From the NCBI GenBank assembly GCA_015478945.1, contig JABUQX010065409.1, positions 1-20,000 on the forward strand: a stretch of DNA of 20,000 bases, given 5' to 3'. Position 1 is the stretch's first letter. Each line of letters opens with the position of its first letter. Below are positions 19,798-20,000 of this stretch, piece by piece. This DNA is from Trachelipus rathkii. Lineage: Eukaryota; Arthropoda; Malacostraca; Isopoda; Trachelipodidae. The position numbers were made by a program, and so were the translations under genes. Below the pieces are notes generated by a model, which was not told the origin of the DNA, did not search any database, and saw only the letters and a program-made list of their open reading frames with translations.

Positions 19798-20000
19798 CAT
19801 AGAACACTAATAGAACATCCCTAGATACTTCTTACGGTGATTGGGAACCATCAAAGCCATCAAGTTAGCGTGGGTCAAAATTGACCCATGGTATATGGCA
19901 AGGCCAAGGCTGAAATATCATGGTCAAACAAGGTTAAGACATCAAAAAGGGCTAAGCCCCTAAAGGAAGGACAAAAAAATTACCGTGGGCCAAAATTGAC

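Larger units (their letters stand above)
16040..20000 (-). repeat. Right arm of ~4 kb inverted repeat (cut by window end)
   Basis: Reverse complement of 10474-14436, colinear throughout. It contains in mirrored order the 113-base repeat, TAA microsatellite, TG block, satellite, CpG-rich block, CATCAA/GAGGCA repeats, AT array and GGCACTCACTT minisatellite. The inner boundary is sharp at GGCTCAGGATATG. The outer end is not reached. Confidence 0.9.

Overview
This window looks like repeat-dominated nuclear DNA of an arthropod, most likely a decapod crustacean. The reasons are very abundant and long (AT)n arrays, other microsatellites, a pentanucleotide TTAGG-type tract, tRNA-derived SINEs, and decayed hAT, Penelope-like and non-LTR elements of types common in crustacean genomes. 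I see no bacterial operon, no spliced host gene and no functional RNA gene. The taxon is inferred from repeat style, not from a marker gene.

Left half (1-9745): a graveyard of mobile elements lying between (AT)n arrays. In order: a small foldback element (573-862); a decayed hAT element with hexamer-rich ends (1198-2537) holding a broken transposase; a Tol2-like hAT with recognisable ends (3773-8636) that has swollen to about 4.9 kb through nested material. That nested material is a Penelope-like GIY-YIG endonuclease remnant, a long AAT array, a tRNA-Val-like SINE, a foldback element with a TTAGG-type core, and a 5'-truncated non-LTR retrotransposon with a GAT-repeat tail. A second SINE follows (8881-9035), then the left end and transposase remnant of a third hAT (from 9145).

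Right half (about 9745-20000): a very large inverted repeat. The block 10474-14436 reappears in reverse complement at 16040-20000, each arm about 3.96 kb and cut off by the window end on the right. The arms are built almost wholly of mirrored tandem repeats: an 11-base GTGAGTGCCAA minisatellite, an (AT)n array, a CpG-rich 15-base repeat, a satellite with units of about 150-190 bases carrying GGTGTTA/TAACACC inverted repeats, (CA)n with embedded AGATTTACTTAC units, and a 113-base repeat with TTAGGCCTAA palindromes.

The 1.6 kb unique spacer between the arms (14437-16039) contains the only intact, complex open reading frame in the window, 284 codons on the minus strand (15053-15907). I do not recognise the protein. 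Two stretches are faintly like the PC4-type single-strand-binding fold. An uninterrupted gene in the loop of a giant repeat-armed palindrome, beside uniformly broken transposon genes, is the main candidate for an undescribed element. The palindrome may have inserted into the third hAT near 9745; the sequence beyond 20000 would show this.
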